Below, piece after piece: positions 1 to 11,076 of a stretch of DNA of 43,807 nucleotides. This DNA is from Saccoglossus kowalevskii (lineage: Eukaryota > Hemichordata > Enteropneusta > Harrimaniidae): positions 1 to 43,807 of the forward strand of contig NW_003143931.1 in the NCBI RefSeq assembly GCF_000003605.2, written 5' to 3'. Within the stretch, counting starts at the first letter, position 1. Each line of letters starts with the position of its first letter. The notes beneath the pieces are model-generated. The model did not search any database. It had not been told where the DNA came from and worked only from the letters and a program-made list of their open reading frames with translations. A program made the position numbers and the translations under genes.

Positions 1-113
1 TTCATCAATATGGCGTGGTATCCATGCCAAAATTAACGTCCATAATATGGCACGGTATCTGTGCCAAAAGTAACGTCCATAATATGGTGCGGTATCAATA
101 CCTAAATTAACGT
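1..113. repeat. Left edge: three monomers matching the 38.4-kb region
   Basis: The first monomer starts irregularly (TTCATCAATATGG, one extra C). It is followed by the ATCTGTGCC/AAAAGTAACG monomer and the ATCAATACC monomer. The same order occurs at about 38.43-38.53 kb and 40.14-40.24 kb. Confidence 0.8.
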
Positions 114-446
114 CCATAATATGACGCGGTATCCATGACAAAATTTACGTCCATAATATGGCGCGGTATCCGTGCCAAAATTAACGTCCGTAATATGGCG
201 CGATATCCGTGCCAAAATGAATGTCCATAATATGGCGCGGTATTCGTGCCAAAATTAACGTCCATAATATGGCGCAGTATCCGTTCCAAAATAAATGTCC
301 ATAATATGGCGCGGTATCCATGCCAAAATTAACGTCCATAATATGGCGCGGTATCCGTGCCAAAATGAACGTCCATAAAATGGCGCGGTATCCACGCCAA
401 AATGAACGTCCATAATATGGCGCGGTATCCACGCCAAAATTAACAT
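114..446. repeat. Module R, copy 1, chimeric at its left end
   Basis: Nine monomers. The first joins a left half ending GTATCCATGAC to a right half AAAATTTACG. At 38.5 kb these two halves lie 185 bp apart, so five monomers are missing here. From 151 on it follows the full R order: CCGTAAT, ATCCGTGCC/AATGAATG, ATTCGTGCC, ATCCGTTCC, ATCCGTGCC/AATGAACG, CCATAAAATGG, ATCCACGCC. Three AATGAA monomers lack the reverse-strand TAA, which is why a 97-codon reverse frame (181-474) stays open. Confidence 0.85.
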
Positions 447-483
447 CCATAATATGGCGCGGTATCCATGCCAAAATTAACGT

Positions 484-520
484 CCATAATATGGCGCGGT
501 ATCCATGCCAAAATTAACGT
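484..520 (+). repeat. Reference copy of the consensus 37-bp monomer
   Basis: This copy matches the commonest form throughout the window. About 43% of bases are G or C (16 of 37). It holds three CpGs: two in GCGCGG and one in AACGT. CCATAATATGG is a 5-bp inverted repeat around one central A. GGTATCCATGCC is an imperfect dyad, and an AAAATT tract lies near the end. The monomer phase used in this annotation starts at CCATAA. Confidence 0.95.
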
Positions 521-639
521 CCATAATATGGCGCGGTATCCATGCCAAAATTAACGTCCATAATATGGTGCGGTATCCATACCTAAATTAACGTCCATAA
601 TATGGCACGGTATCCATGCCACAATTAACGTCCATAATA

Positions 640-658
640 TGGCATGGTATCCATGCCA
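640..658. repeat. Near-perfect 19-bp palindrome in a variant monomer
   Basis: TGGCATGGTATCCATGCCA is an 8-bp inverted repeat around a TAT centre. The consensus has GGCGCGG here, so only this GCATGG variant pairs fully. Four further copies lie at 1493-1511, 37465-37483, 39243-39261 and 39465-39483. Confidence 0.9.
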
Positions 659-668
659 AAATTAACGT

Positions 669-1188
669 CCATAATATGGCACGGTATCTGTGCCAAAAGT
701 AACGTCCATAATATGGCGCGGTATCGATGCCAAAATTAACGTCTATAATATGGCGCTGTATCCATGCCAAAATAATTAACGTCCATAATATGGCGCGGTA
801 TCCATGCCAAAATTAACGTCCATAATATGGCTCGGTATCCATGCCAATTTTAACGTCCATAATATGGCACGGTATCCATGCCAAAATTAACGTCCATAAT
901 ATAGTGCGGTATCCATACCTAAATTAACGTCCATAATATGGCGCGGTATCCATGCCAAAATTAATGTCCATAATATGGCGCGGATCCATGCCAAAATTAA
1001 CGTCCATAATATGGCGCGGTATCCATGCCAACATTAACGTCCATAAAATGGCGCGGTATCGATGCCAAAATTAACGTCCATAATATGGCGCGGTATCCAT
1101 GCCAAAATTAACGTCCATAATATGGCTCGGTATCCATGCCAATTTTAACGTCCATAATATGGCGCGGTATCCATGCCAAAATTAACGT
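669..1188. repeat. Module Z, copy 1 (BamHI-marked)
   Basis: The order is ATCTGTGCC/AAAAGTAACG, ATCGATGCC, GCGCTG with the +3 AATAATT, consensus, CTCGG/AATTTTAACG, GCACGG, GTGCGG/CATACC, AATG, CGGATCC, CCAACATT, then a tail of ATCGATG, consensus, a second CTCGG/AATTTT and consensus. GGATCC is at 982-987. It is nearly identical to 37,494-38,013, including the unusual tail. Confidence 0.88.
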
Positions 1189-1823
1189 CCATAATATGGT
1201 GCGGTATCCATACCTAAATTAACGTCCATAATATGGCGCGGAATCCATGCCAAAATTAACGTCCATAATATGGCGCGGTATCCATGCCAAAATTAACGTC
1301 CATAATATGGTGCGGTATCCATGCCAAAATTAACGTCCATAATATGGTGCGGTATCCATGCCAAAATTAATGTCCATAATATGGCGCGGTATCCATGCCA
1401 AAATTAACGTCCACAATATGGTGCGGTATCCATACCTAAATTAATGTCCATAATATGGCGCGGTATCCATGCCTCAATTAACGTTCAAAATATGGCATGG
1501 TATCCATGCCAAAATTAACGTCCATAATATGGCACGGTATCTGTGCCAAAAGTAACGTCCATAATACGGAGCGGTATCGATGCCAAAATTAACGTCTATA
1601 ATATGGCGCGGTATCCGTGCCAAAATAATTAACGTCCATAATATGGCGCAGTATCGATGCCAAAATTAACGTCTATAATATGGCGCAGTATCCATGCCAA
1701 AATAATTAACGTCCATAATATGGCGCGGTATCCATGCCAAAGTTAACGTCCATAATATGGCGCGGTATCCATGCCAAAATTAACGTCCATAATATGGCGC
1801 GGTATCCATGCCAAAATTAATGT
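1189..1823. repeat. Mosaic linker with V-like and +3 monomers
   Basis: Seventeen monomers. They include GGAATCC (a change near the BamHI variant position), CCACAATATGG, CCTCAATT with GTTCAAAATATGG, GGCATGG, a TACGGAGCGG copy and two +3 AATAATT copies. About 1,390-1,780 matches 39,362-39,752 at an offset of 37,972, sharing the rare GTTCAAAA and TACGGAGCGG changes. Confidence 0.82.
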
Positions 1824-2494
1824 CCATAATATGGTGCGGTATCAATACCTAAATTAACGTCCATAATATGGCGCGGTATCCGTGCCAAAATTAACGTCCA
1901 TAATATGGCGCGATATCCATGCCAAAATTAACGTCCATAATATGGCGCGGTATCCATGCCAAAATTAACGTCCATAATATGGCGCGATATCCATGCCAAA
2001 ATTAACATCCATAATATGGTGCGGTATTCATACCTAAATTAACGTCCATAATATGGCACGGTATCCATGCCAATATTAACGTCCATAATATGGCGCGGTA
2101 TCAATGCCAAAATTAACGTCCATAATATGGTGCGGTATCCATGCCAAAATTAACGTCCATAATATGGCGCGGTATCCATGCCAAAATTAACGTCCATAAT
2201 ATGGTGCGGTATCCATACCTAATTAATGTCCATAATATGGCGCGGTATCCATGCCACAATTAACGTCCATAATATGGCGTGGTATCCATGCCAAAATTAA
2301 CGTCCATTATATGGCACGGTATCTGTGCCAAAAGTAACGTCCATAATATGGCGCGGTATCAATGCCAAAATTAACGTCTATAATATGGCGCGGTATCCGT
2401 GCCAAAATAATTAACGTCCATAATATGGCGCAGTATCGATGCCAAAATTAACGTCTATAATATGGCGCAGTATCCATGCCAAAATAATTAACGT
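1824..2494. repeat. Module Q, copy 1
   Basis: Eighteen monomers starting at ATCAATACC. The order runs through ATCCGTGCC, CGATATCC (twice), ATTCATACC, AATATT, ATCAATGCC, CACAATT and CCATTATATGG (2304) to two +3 AATAATT monomers. It is 671 bp, one base short of full Q because of CCTAATTAATG, a deletion shared with the copy at 5,657. Confidence 0.9.
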
Positions 2495-3196
2495 CCATAA
2501 TATGGCGCGGTATCCATGCCAAAATTAACGTCCATAATATGGCGCGGTATCCATGCCAAAATTAACGTCCATAATATGGCGCGGTATCCATGCCAAAATT
2601 AACATCCATAATATGGTGCGGTATCAATACCTAAATTAACGTCCATAATATGACGCGGTATCCATGCCAAAATTAACGTCCATAATATGGGGCGGTATTC
2701 ATGCCAAAATTAACTTCCATAATATGGCACGGTATCGATGCCAAAATTAACGTCTATAATATGGCGCGGTATCCATGCCAAAGTTAACGTCCATAATATG
2801 GTGCGGTATCATTACCTAAATTAACGTCCATAATATGGCGCGGTATCCATGCCAAAATTAACCTCCATAATATGGCGCGGTATCCATGCCAATATTAACG
2901 TCCATCATATGATGCGGTATTCATGCCAAAATTAACGTCCATAATATGGCGCGGTATCCATGCCAAAATTAACGTCCATAATAAGGCGCGGTATCCAGCC
3001 AAAATTAACGTCCATAATATTGCGCAGTATCCATGCCAAAATTAACGTCCATAATATGGCAAGGTATCCATGCCAAAATGAACATCCATAATATGGCGCG
3101 GTATTCATGCCAAAATTAACGTCCATAATATGGCGCAGTATCCGTGCCAAAATGAACGTCCATAATATGGCGCGGTATCCATGCCAAAATTAATGT
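2495..3196. repeat. Mosaic segment carrying module W, copy 1
   Basis: It starts with the usual post-Q tail: three near-consensus copies, ATCAATACC, GACGCGG, GGGGCGGTATTC and AACTTCC. Several irregular monomers follow, then W: AATAAGG/ATCCAGCC (36 bp), ATATTGCGCAG, AATGAACATCC, ATTCATGCC, ATCCGTGCC/AATGAACG. Private changes include AACCTCC and CCATCATATG. Confidence 0.82.
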
Positions 3197-3421
3197 CCAT
3201 AATATGGTGCGGTATCCATACCTAAATTAACGTCCATAATATGGCGCGATATCCATGCCAAAATTAACGTCCATAATATGGTGTGGTATCCATACCTAAA
3301 TTAACGTCCATAATATGACGTGGTATCCATGCCAAAATTAACGTCCATAATATGGCGCGGTATCGATGCCAAAATTAACGTCTATAATATGGTGCGGTAT
3401 CCGTGCCAAAATAATTAACGT
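3197..3421. repeat. Module S, copy 1 (left six monomers)
   Basis: The order is GTGCGG/CATACC, CGATATCC, GTGTGG/CATACC, GACGTGG, ATCGATG and GTGCGG with +3 AATAATT. It is the left part of the 302-bp modules at 28,240 and 34,473. It is then joined directly to the end of a P unit instead of the last two S monomers. Confidence 0.85.
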
Positions 3422-3609
3422 CCATAATATGGTGCGGTATTCATACTTAAATTAACGTCCATAATATGGCACGGTATCCATGCCAAAATTAACGTCCATA
3501 ATATGGTGCGGTATCTGTGCCAAAAGTAACGTCCATAATATGGCGCAGTATCGATGCCAAAATTAACGTCTATAATATGGCGCAGTATCCATGCCAAAAT
3601 AATTAACGT
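3422..3609. repeat. Five-monomer P ending
   Basis: The order is ATTCATACTT, GCACGG, ATCTGTGCC/AAAAG, GCGCAG/ATCGATG and GCGCAG with +3 AATAATT, 188 bp. This ending closes every P unit and precedes a run of three near-consensus monomers at each site. Confidence 0.88.
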
Positions 3610-4315
3610 CCATAATATGGCGCGGTATCCATGCCAAAATTAACGTCCATAATATGGCGCGGTATCCATGCCAAAATTAACGTCCATAATATGGCGCGGT
3701 ATCCATGCCAAAATTAATGTCCATAATATGGTGCGGTATCAATACCTAAATTAACGTCCATAATATGGTGCGGTATCCATGCCAAAATTAACGTCCATAA
3801 TATGGTGCGGTATCCATGCCAATATTAACGTCCATAATATGGCGCGGTATCCATGCCAAAATTAACGTCCACAATATGGTGCGGTATCCATACCTAAATT
3901 AATGTCCATAATATGGCGCGGTATCCATGCCACAATTAAGGTTCATAATATGGCGTGGTATCCATGCCAAAATTAACGTCCATAATATGGCGCGGTATCC
4001 GTGCCAAAATTAACGTCCATAATATGGCGCGGTATCCATGCCAAAATTAACGTCCATAATATGGCACGGTATCCATGCCAAAATTAACGTCCATAATATG
4101 GCGCGGTATCCATGCCAAAATTAACGTCCATAATATGGTGCGGTATTCATACTTAAATTAACGTCCATAATATGGCACGGTATCCATGCCAAAATTAACG
4201 TCCATAATATGGTGCGGTATCTGTGCCAAAAGTAACGTCCATAATATGGCGCAGTATCGATGCCAAAATTAACGTCTATAATATGGCGCAGTATCCATGC
4301 CAAAATAATTAACGT
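3610..4315. repeat. Module P, full 706-bp 19-mer
   Basis: The order is three near-consensus, ATCAATACC, GTGCGG, AATATT, consensus, CCACAATATGG/CATACC, CACAATTAAGG, GCGTGG, ATCCGTGCC, consensus, GCACGG, consensus, ATTCATACTT, GCACGG, ATCTGTGCC, ATCGATG and +3 AATAATT. Length is 19 x 37 + 3. It agrees monomer for monomer with 29,689-30,394. Confidence 0.9.
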
Positions 4316-5545
4316 CCATAATATTTCGCGGTATCCATGCCAAAATTAACGTCCATAATATGGCGCGGTATCCATGCCAAAATTAACGTCCATAATATGG
4401 CGCGGTATCCATGCCAAAATTAATGTCCATAATATGGTGCGGTATCAATACCTAAATTAACGTCCATAATATGGCGCGGTATCCGTGCCAAAATTAACGT
4501 CCATAATATGGCGCGATATCCATGCCAAAATTAACGTCCATAATATGGCGCGGTATCCATGCCAAAATTAACGTCCATAATATGGCGCGATATCCATGCC
4601 AAAATTAACATCCATAATATGGTGCGGTATTCATACCTAAATTAACGTCCATAATATGGCACGGTATCCATGCCAATATTAACGTCCATAATATGGCGCG
4701 GTATCAATGCCAAAATTAACGTCCATAATATGGTGCGGTATCCATGCCAAAATTAACGTCCATAATATGGCGCGGTATCCATGCCAAAATTAACGTCCAT
4801 AATATGGTGCGGTATCCATACCTAAATTAATGTCCATAATATGGCGCGGTATCCATGCCACAATTAACGTCCATAATATGGCGTGGTATCCATGCCAAAA
4901 TTAACGTCCATTATATGGCACGTTATCTGTGCCAAAAGTAACGTCCATAATATGGCGCGGTATCAATGCCAAAATTAACGTCTATAATATGGCGCGGTAT
5001 CCGTGCCAAAATAATTAACGTCCATAATATGGCGCAGTATCGATGCCAAAATTAACGTCTATAATATGGCGCAGTATCCATGCCAAAATAATTAACGTCC
5101 ATAATATGGCGCGGTATCCATGCCAAAATTAACGTCCATAATATGGCGCGGTATCCATGCCAAAATTAACGTCCATAATATGGCGCGGTATCCATGCCAA
5201 AATTAACATCCATAATATGGTGCGGTATCAATACCTAAATTAACGTCCATAATATGACGCGGTATCCATGCCAAAATTAATGTCCATAATATGGCACGGT
5301 ATCCATGCCAAAATTAACGTCCATAATATGGCGCGGTATCCATGCCAAAATTAACGTCCATAATATGGTGCGGTATTCATACTTAAATTAACGTCCATAA
5401 TATGGCACGGTATCCATGCCAAAATTAACGTCCATAATATGGTGCGGTATCTGTGCCAAAAGTAACGTCCATAATATGGCGCAGTATCGATGCCAAAATT
5501 AACGTCTATAATATGGCGCAGTATCCATGCCAAAATAATTAACGT
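4316..5545. repeat. 1,230-bp higher-order repeat (33-mer), copy 1
   Basis: Three near-consensus monomers, full Q (4427-5098, CCATTATATGG at 4908), the post-Q tail and the five-monomer P ending. Length is 33 x 37 + 9, from three +3 monomers. It carries the private change CACGTTATCTG at about 4,920, shared only with the Q copy at 18,144. Confidence 0.9.
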
Positions 5546-6250
5546 CCATAATATGGCGCGGTATCCATGCCAAAGTTAACGTCCATAATATGGCGCGGTA
5601 TCCATGCCAAAATTAACGTCCATAATATGGCGCGGTATCCATGCCAAAATTAATGTCCATAATATGGTGCGGTATCAATACCTAAATTAACGTCCATAAT
5701 ATGGCGCGGTATCCGTGCCAAAATTAACGTCCATAATATGGCGCGATATCCATGCCAAAATTAACGTCCATAATATGGCGCGGTATCCATGCCAAAATTA
5801 ACGTCCATAATATGGCGCGATATCCATGCCAAAATTAACATCCATAATATGGTGCGGTATTCATACCTAAATTAACGTCCATAATATGGCACGGTATCCA
5901 TGCCAATATTAACGTCCATAATATGGCGCGGTATCAATGCCAAAATTAACGTCCATAATATGGTGCGGTATCCATGCCAAAATTAACGTCCATAATATGG
6001 CGCGGTATCCATGCCAAAATTAACGTCCATAATATGGTGCGGTATCCATACCTAATTAATGTCCATAATATGGCGCGGTATCCATGCCACAATTAACGTC
6101 CATAATATGGCGTGGTATCCATGCCAAAATTAACGTCCATTATATGGCACGGTATCTGTGCCAAAAGTAACGTCCATAATATGGCGCGGTATCAATGCCA
6201 AAATTAACGTCTATAATATGGCGCAGTATCCACGCCAAAATAATTAACGT
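5546..6250. repeat. 1,230-bp higher-order repeat, truncated second copy
   Basis: It repeats the 4,316 unit from its first base but stops inside Q. Q here is 5657-6250 and lacks one 77-bp pair (a 37-mer plus a 40-mer) before the final +3 monomer. The last copy has ATCCACGCC. CCTAATTAATG carries the same one-base deletion as the Q at 1,824. Confidence 0.87.
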
Positions 6251-7580
6251 CCATAATATGGCGCGGTATCCATGCCAAAATTAATGTCCATAATATGGCG
6301 CGGTATCCATGCCAAAATTAACGTCCATAATATGGTGCGGTATCAATACCTAAATTAACGTCCATAATATGGCGCGGTATCCATGCCAAAATTAACGTCC
6401 ATAATAAGGCGCGGTATCCAGCCAAATTTAACGTCCATAATATGGTGCGGTATCCATGCCAAAATTAACGTCCATAATATGGCGCGGTATCCATGCCAAA
6501 ATTAACGTCCATAATAAGGCGCTGTATCCAGCCAAAATTAACGTCCATAATATTGCGCAGTATCCATGCCAAAATTAACGTCCATAATATGGCACGGTAT
6601 CCATGCCAAAATGAACATCCATAATATGGCACGGTATTCATGCCAAAATTAACGTCCATAATATGGCGCAGTATCCGTGCCAAAATGAACGTCCATAATA
6701 TGGCGCGGTATCCATGCCAAAATTAATGTCCATAATATGGCTCGGTATCCATGCCAAGATTAACATCCATAATATGGCGCGGTATCCATGCCAAAATTAA
6801 CGTCCATAATATGGTGCGGTATCCATACCTAAATTAACGTCCATAATATGGCGCGATATCCATGCCAAAATTAACGTCCATAATATGGTGCGGTATCCAT
6901 ACCTAAATTAACGTCCATAATATGACGCGGTATCCATGCCAAAATTAACGTCCATAATATGGCGCGGTATCCATGCCAAAATTAACGTCCATAATATGGC
7001 GCGGTATCCATGCCAAAATTAACGTCCATAATATGGTGTGGTATCCATACCTAAATTAACGTCCATAATATGGCGCGGTATCCATGCCAAGATTAACATC
7101 CATAATGTGGGGCAGTATTCATGCCAAAATTAACGTCCATAATATGGCGCGGTATCGATGCCAAAATTAACGTCTATAATATGGCGCGGTATCCATGCCA
7201 AAATTAACGTCCATAATATGGTGCGGTACCATTACCTAAATTAACGTCCATAATATGGCGTGGTATCCATGCCAAAATTAATGTCCATAATATGGCACAG
7301 TATCCATGCCAAAATTAACGTCCATAATATGGCGCGGTATCCGTGCCAAAATTAACGTCCATAATATGGCGCGGTATCTGTGCCAAAATTAACGTCCATA
7401 ATATGGCGCGATATCCATGCCAAAATTAACGTCCATAATATGGCACGGTATCCATGCCAAAATTAACGTCCATAATATGGCGCGGTATCCATGCCAAAAT
7501 TAACGTCCATAATATGGTGCGGTATTCATACTTAAATTAACGTCCATAATATGGCACGGTATCCATGCCAAAATTAACGT
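6251..7580. repeat. Mosaic segment with module W copy 2 and module K copy 1
   Basis: W (about 6,468-6,685) has two ATCCAGCC monomers, one with AAATTTAACG, then ATATTGCGCAG and AATGAACATCC. After CTCGG/AAGATT and CGATATCC monomers comes TAATGTGGGGCAG. K then starts at GGTACCATTACC (7225): GCGTGG/AATG, GCACAG, ATCCGTGCC, ATCTGTGCC, CGATATCC and ATTCATACTT. Confidence 0.83.
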
Positions 7581-8138
7581 CCACAATATGGTGCGGTATC
7601 CATACCTAAATTAATGTCCATAATATGGCGCGGTATCCATGCCACAATTAACGTTCATAATATGGCGTGGTATCCATGCCAAAATTAACGTCCATAATAT
7701 GGCACGGTATCTGTGCCAAAAGTAACGTCCATAATATGGAGTGGTATCGATGCCAAAATTAACGTCTATAATATGGCGCGGTATCCGTGCCAAAATAATT
7801 AACGTCCATAATACGGCGCAGTATCGATGCCAAAATTAACGTCTATAATATGGCGCAGTATCCATGCTAAAATTAACGTCCATAATATGGCACGGTATGC
7901 ATGCCAAAATTAACGTCCATAATATGGCGCGGTATCCATGCCAAAATTAACGTCCATAATATGGTGCGGTATTCATACTTAAATTAACGTCCATAATATG
8001 GCACGGTATCCATGCCAAAATTAACGTCCATAATATGGTGCGGTATCCATGCCAAAATTAACGTCCATAATATGGTGCGGTATCCATGCCAATATTAACG
8101 TCCATAATATAGCGCGGTATCCATGCCAAAATTAACGT
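7581..8138. repeat. Module V, full 558-bp 15-mer, copy 1
   Basis: The order is CCACAATATGG/CATACC, CACAATT, GTTCAT/GCGTGG, ATCTGTGCC/AAAAG, GAGTGGTATCGATG, ATCCGTGCC with +3 AATAATT, ATACGGCGCAG, ATGCTAAAATT, GTATGCATGCC, consensus, ATTCATACTT, GCACGG, GTGCGG, AATATT, consensus. Length is 15 x 37 + 3. Confidence 0.9.
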
Positions 8139-8471
8139 CCACAATATGGTGCGGTATCCATACCTAAATTAATGTCCATAATATGGCGCGGTATCCATGC
8201 CACAATTAAGGTCCATCATATGGCACGGTATCCATGCCAAAATTAACGTCCATAATATGGCGCGGTATCCATGCCAAAATTAACGTCCATAATATGGTGC
8301 GGTATTCATACTTAAATTAACGTCCATAATATGGCACGGTATCCATGCCAAAATTAACGTCCATAATATGGTGCGGTATCCATGCCAAAATTAACGTCCA
8401 TAATATGGTGCGGTATCCATGCCAAAATTAACGTCCATAATATGGCGCGGTATCCATGCCAAAATTAACGT
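8139..8471. repeat. Nine-monomer P/V linker
   Basis: It begins as a P-tail (CCACAATATGG, CACAATTAAGG) but after CCATCATATGG goes to GCACGG, consensus, ATTCATACTT, GCACGG, two GTGCGG and consensus. It lacks the ATCTGTGCC, ATCGATG and +3 monomers of a normal P ending. Confidence 0.83.
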
Positions 8472-8881
8472 CCACAATATGGTGCGGTATCCATACCTAA
8501 ATTAATGTCCATAATATGGCGCGGTATCCATGCCACAATTAACGTTCATAATATGGCGTGGTATCCATGCCAAAATTAACGTCCATAATATGGCACGGTA
8601 TCTGTGCCAAAAGTAACGTCCATAATATGGAGTGGTATCGATGCCAAAATTAACGTCTATAATATGGCGCGGTATCCGTGCCAAAATAATTAACGTCCAT
8701 AATATGGCGCAGTATCGATGCCAAAATTAACGTCTATAATATGGCGCAGTATCCATGCTAAAATTAACGTCCATAATATGGCACGGTATGCATGCCAAAA
8801 TTAACGTCCATAATATGGCGCGGTATCCATGCCAAAATTAACGTCCATAATATGGCGCGGTATCCATGCCAAAATTAATGT
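8472..8881. repeat. Module V, copy 2, joined to Q
   Basis: It follows V through GTATGCATGCC, then has two near-consensus monomers and passes straight into Q at 8,882. The normal V ending is replaced. Confidence 0.86.
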
Positions 8882-9553
8882 CCATAATATGGTGCGGTAT
8901 CAATACCTAAATTAACGTCCATAATATGGCGCGGTATCCGTGCCAAAATTAACGTCCATAATATGGCGCGATATCCATGCCAAAATTAACGTCCATAATA
9001 TGGCGCGGTATCCATGCCAAAATTAACGTCCATAATATGGCGCGATATCCATGCCAAAATTAACATCCATAATATGGTGCGGTATTCATACCTAAATTAA
9101 CGTCCATAATATGGCACGGTATCCATGCCAATATTAACGTCCATAATATGGCGCGGTATCAATGCCAAAATTAACGTCCATAATATGGTGCGGTATCCAT
9201 GCCAAAATTAACGTCCATAATATGGCGCGGTATCCATGCCAAAATTAACGTCCATAATATGGTGCGGTATCCATACCTAAATTAATGTCCATAATATGGC
9301 GCGGTATCCATGCCACAATTAACGTCCATAATATGGCGTGGTATCCATGCCAAAATTAACGTCCATTATATGGCACGGTATCTGTGCCAAAAGTAACGTC
9401 CATAATATGGCGCGGTATCAATGCCAAAATTAACGTCTATAATATGGCGCGGTATCCGTGCCAAAATAATTAACGTCCATAATATGGCGCAGTATCGATG
9501 CCAAAATTAACGTCTATAATATGGCGCAGTATCCATGCCAAAATAATTAACGT
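8882..9553. repeat. Module Q, copy 4 (full 672 bp)
   Basis: A complete 18-mer with CCATTATATGG at 9363, 481 bp from its start as in the other full copies, and two +3 AATAATT monomers at the end. Confidence 0.9.
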
Positions 9554-10037
9554 CCATAATATGGCGCGGTATCCATGCCAAAATTAACGTCCATAATATG
9601 GCGCGGTATCCATGCCAAAATTAACGTCCATAATATGGCGCGGTATCCATGCCAAAATTAACATCCATAATATGGTGCGGTATCAATACCTAAATTAACG
9701 TCCATAATATGACGCGGTATCCATGCCAAAATTAACGTCCATAATATGGGGCGGTATTCATGCCAAAATTAACGTCCATAATATGGCACGGTATCCATGC
9801 CAAAATTAACGTCCATAATATGGCGCGGTATCCATGCCAAAATTAACGTCCATAATATGGTGCGGTATTCATACTTAAATTAACGTCCATAATATGGCAC
9901 GGTATCCATGCCAAAATTAACGTCCATAATATGGTGCGGTATCTGTGCCAAAAGTAACGTCCATAATATGGCGCAGTATCGATGCCAAAATTAACGTCTA
10001 TAATATGGCGCAGTATCCATGCCAAAATAATTAACGT
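9554..10037. repeat. Post-Q tail and P ending
   Basis: Thirteen monomers: three near-consensus (last AACATCC), ATCAATACC, GACGCGG, GGGGCGGTATTC, GCACGG, consensus, then the five-monomer P ending with +3 AATAATT. Confidence 0.86.
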
Positions 10038-10555
10038 CCATAATATGGCGCGGTATCCATGCCAAAATTAACGTCCATAATATGGCGCGGTATCCATGCC
10101 AAAATTAACGTCCATAATATGGCGCGGTATCCATGCCAAAATTAATGTCCATAATATGGTGCGGTATCAATACCTAAATTAACGTCCATAATATGGTGCG
10201 GTATCCATGCCAAAATTAACGTCCATAATATGGTGCGGTATCCATGCCAATATTAACGTCCATAATATGGCGCGGTATCCATGCCAAAATTAACGTCCAC
10301 AATATGGTGCGGTATCCATACCTAAATTAATGTCCATAATATGGCGCGGTATCCATGCCACAATTAAGGTTCATAATATGGCGTGGTATCCATGCCAAAA
10401 TTAACGTCCATAATATGGCGCGGTATCCATGCCAAAATTAACGTCCATAATATGGCGCGGTATCCGTGCCAAAATTAACGTCCATAATATGGCGCGGTAT
10501 CCATGCCAAAATTAACGTCCATAATATGGCACGGTATCCATGCCAAAATTAACGT
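10038..10555. repeat. Module P without its ending
   Basis: Fourteen monomers of P order: three consensus, ATCAATACC, GTGCGG, AATATT, consensus, CCACAATATGG, CACAATTAAGG and GCGTGG, with one extra near-consensus copy, ATCCGTGCC, consensus, GCACGG. It then switches into V at the CACAATT monomer. Confidence 0.86.
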
Positions 10556-11076
10556 CCATAATATGGCGCGGTATCCATGCCACAATTAACGTTCATAATA
10601 TGGCGTGGTATCCATGCCAAAATTAACGTCCATAATATGGCACGGTATCTGTGCCAAAAGTAACGTCCATAATATGGAGTGGTATCGATGCCAAAATTAA
10701 CGTCTATAATATGGCGCGGTATCCGTGCCAAAATAATTAACGTCCATAATACGGCGCAGTATCGATGCCAAAATTAACGTCTATAATATGGCGCAGTATC
10801 CATGCTAAAATTAACGTCCATAATATGGCACGGTATGCATGCCAAAATTAACGTCCATAATATGGCGCGGTATCCATGCCAAAATTAACGTCCATAATAT
10901 GGTGCGGTATTCATACTTAAATTAACGTCCATAATATGGCACGGTATCCATGCCAAAATTAACGTCCATAATATGGTGCGGTATCCATGCCAAAATTAAC
11001 GTCCATAATATGGTGCGGTATCCATGCCAATGTTAACGTCCATAATATGGCGCGGTATCCATGCCAAAATTAACGT
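10556..11076. repeat. Module V, copy 3 (521 bp)
   Basis: V without its first CCACAATATGG monomer. It contains GAGTGG, ATACGG, ATGCTAAAATT and GTATGCATGCC. About 10,556-11,523 matches 28,721-29,688 at an offset of 18,165. The AATATT monomer here reads AATGTT. Confidence 0.88.

Larger units (their letters stand above)
447..668. repeat. Six linker monomers between R and Z
   Basis: Three near-consensus copies are followed by one GTGCGG/CATACCTAAA copy, one CCACAATT copy and one GGCATGG copy. The last contains a near-perfect palindrome at 640-658. The same order recurs at 37,272-37,493. Confidence 0.85.

Noticed and set aside
1..39. Array edge at the left end (TTCATCAATATGG)
   Set aside because: It is a normal monomer with a GTTCAT-type start and one extra C. 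The window simply begins inside the array.
181..474. Longest reverse-strand open frame, 97 codons, repeated identically at 38,784-39,077, with many 60-72-codon frames elsewhere (37-residue repeat such as HIMDVNFGMDTAPYYGR)
   Set aside because: 37 bp is coprime to 3, so three monomers give a 37-residue period in any frame. Consensus has one reverse-strand TAA per monomer. Frames extend only where variants (AAAAGTAACG, AATGAACG, AATAAATG) destroy it. Length, start and identity follow the repeat, with no ribosome site, splice signal or non-repeat sequence.
2378..2417. TATAAT or TATA-box promoters in CTATAATATGG monomers (example given)
   Set aside because: TATAAT arises from one C to T change in the monomer and is repeated by amplification. 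There is no associated gene, initiator or spaced partner element.
7225..7230. KpnI-type GGTACC sites (7,225; 11,723; 14,220; 21,138; 24,586; 25,401; 32,335; 38,657; 40,365) as a second diagnostic ladder
   Set aside because: Two different changes create them (GGTACCATTACC and GGTACCCATGCC), so they do not mark one lineage. They are useful as position markers only.
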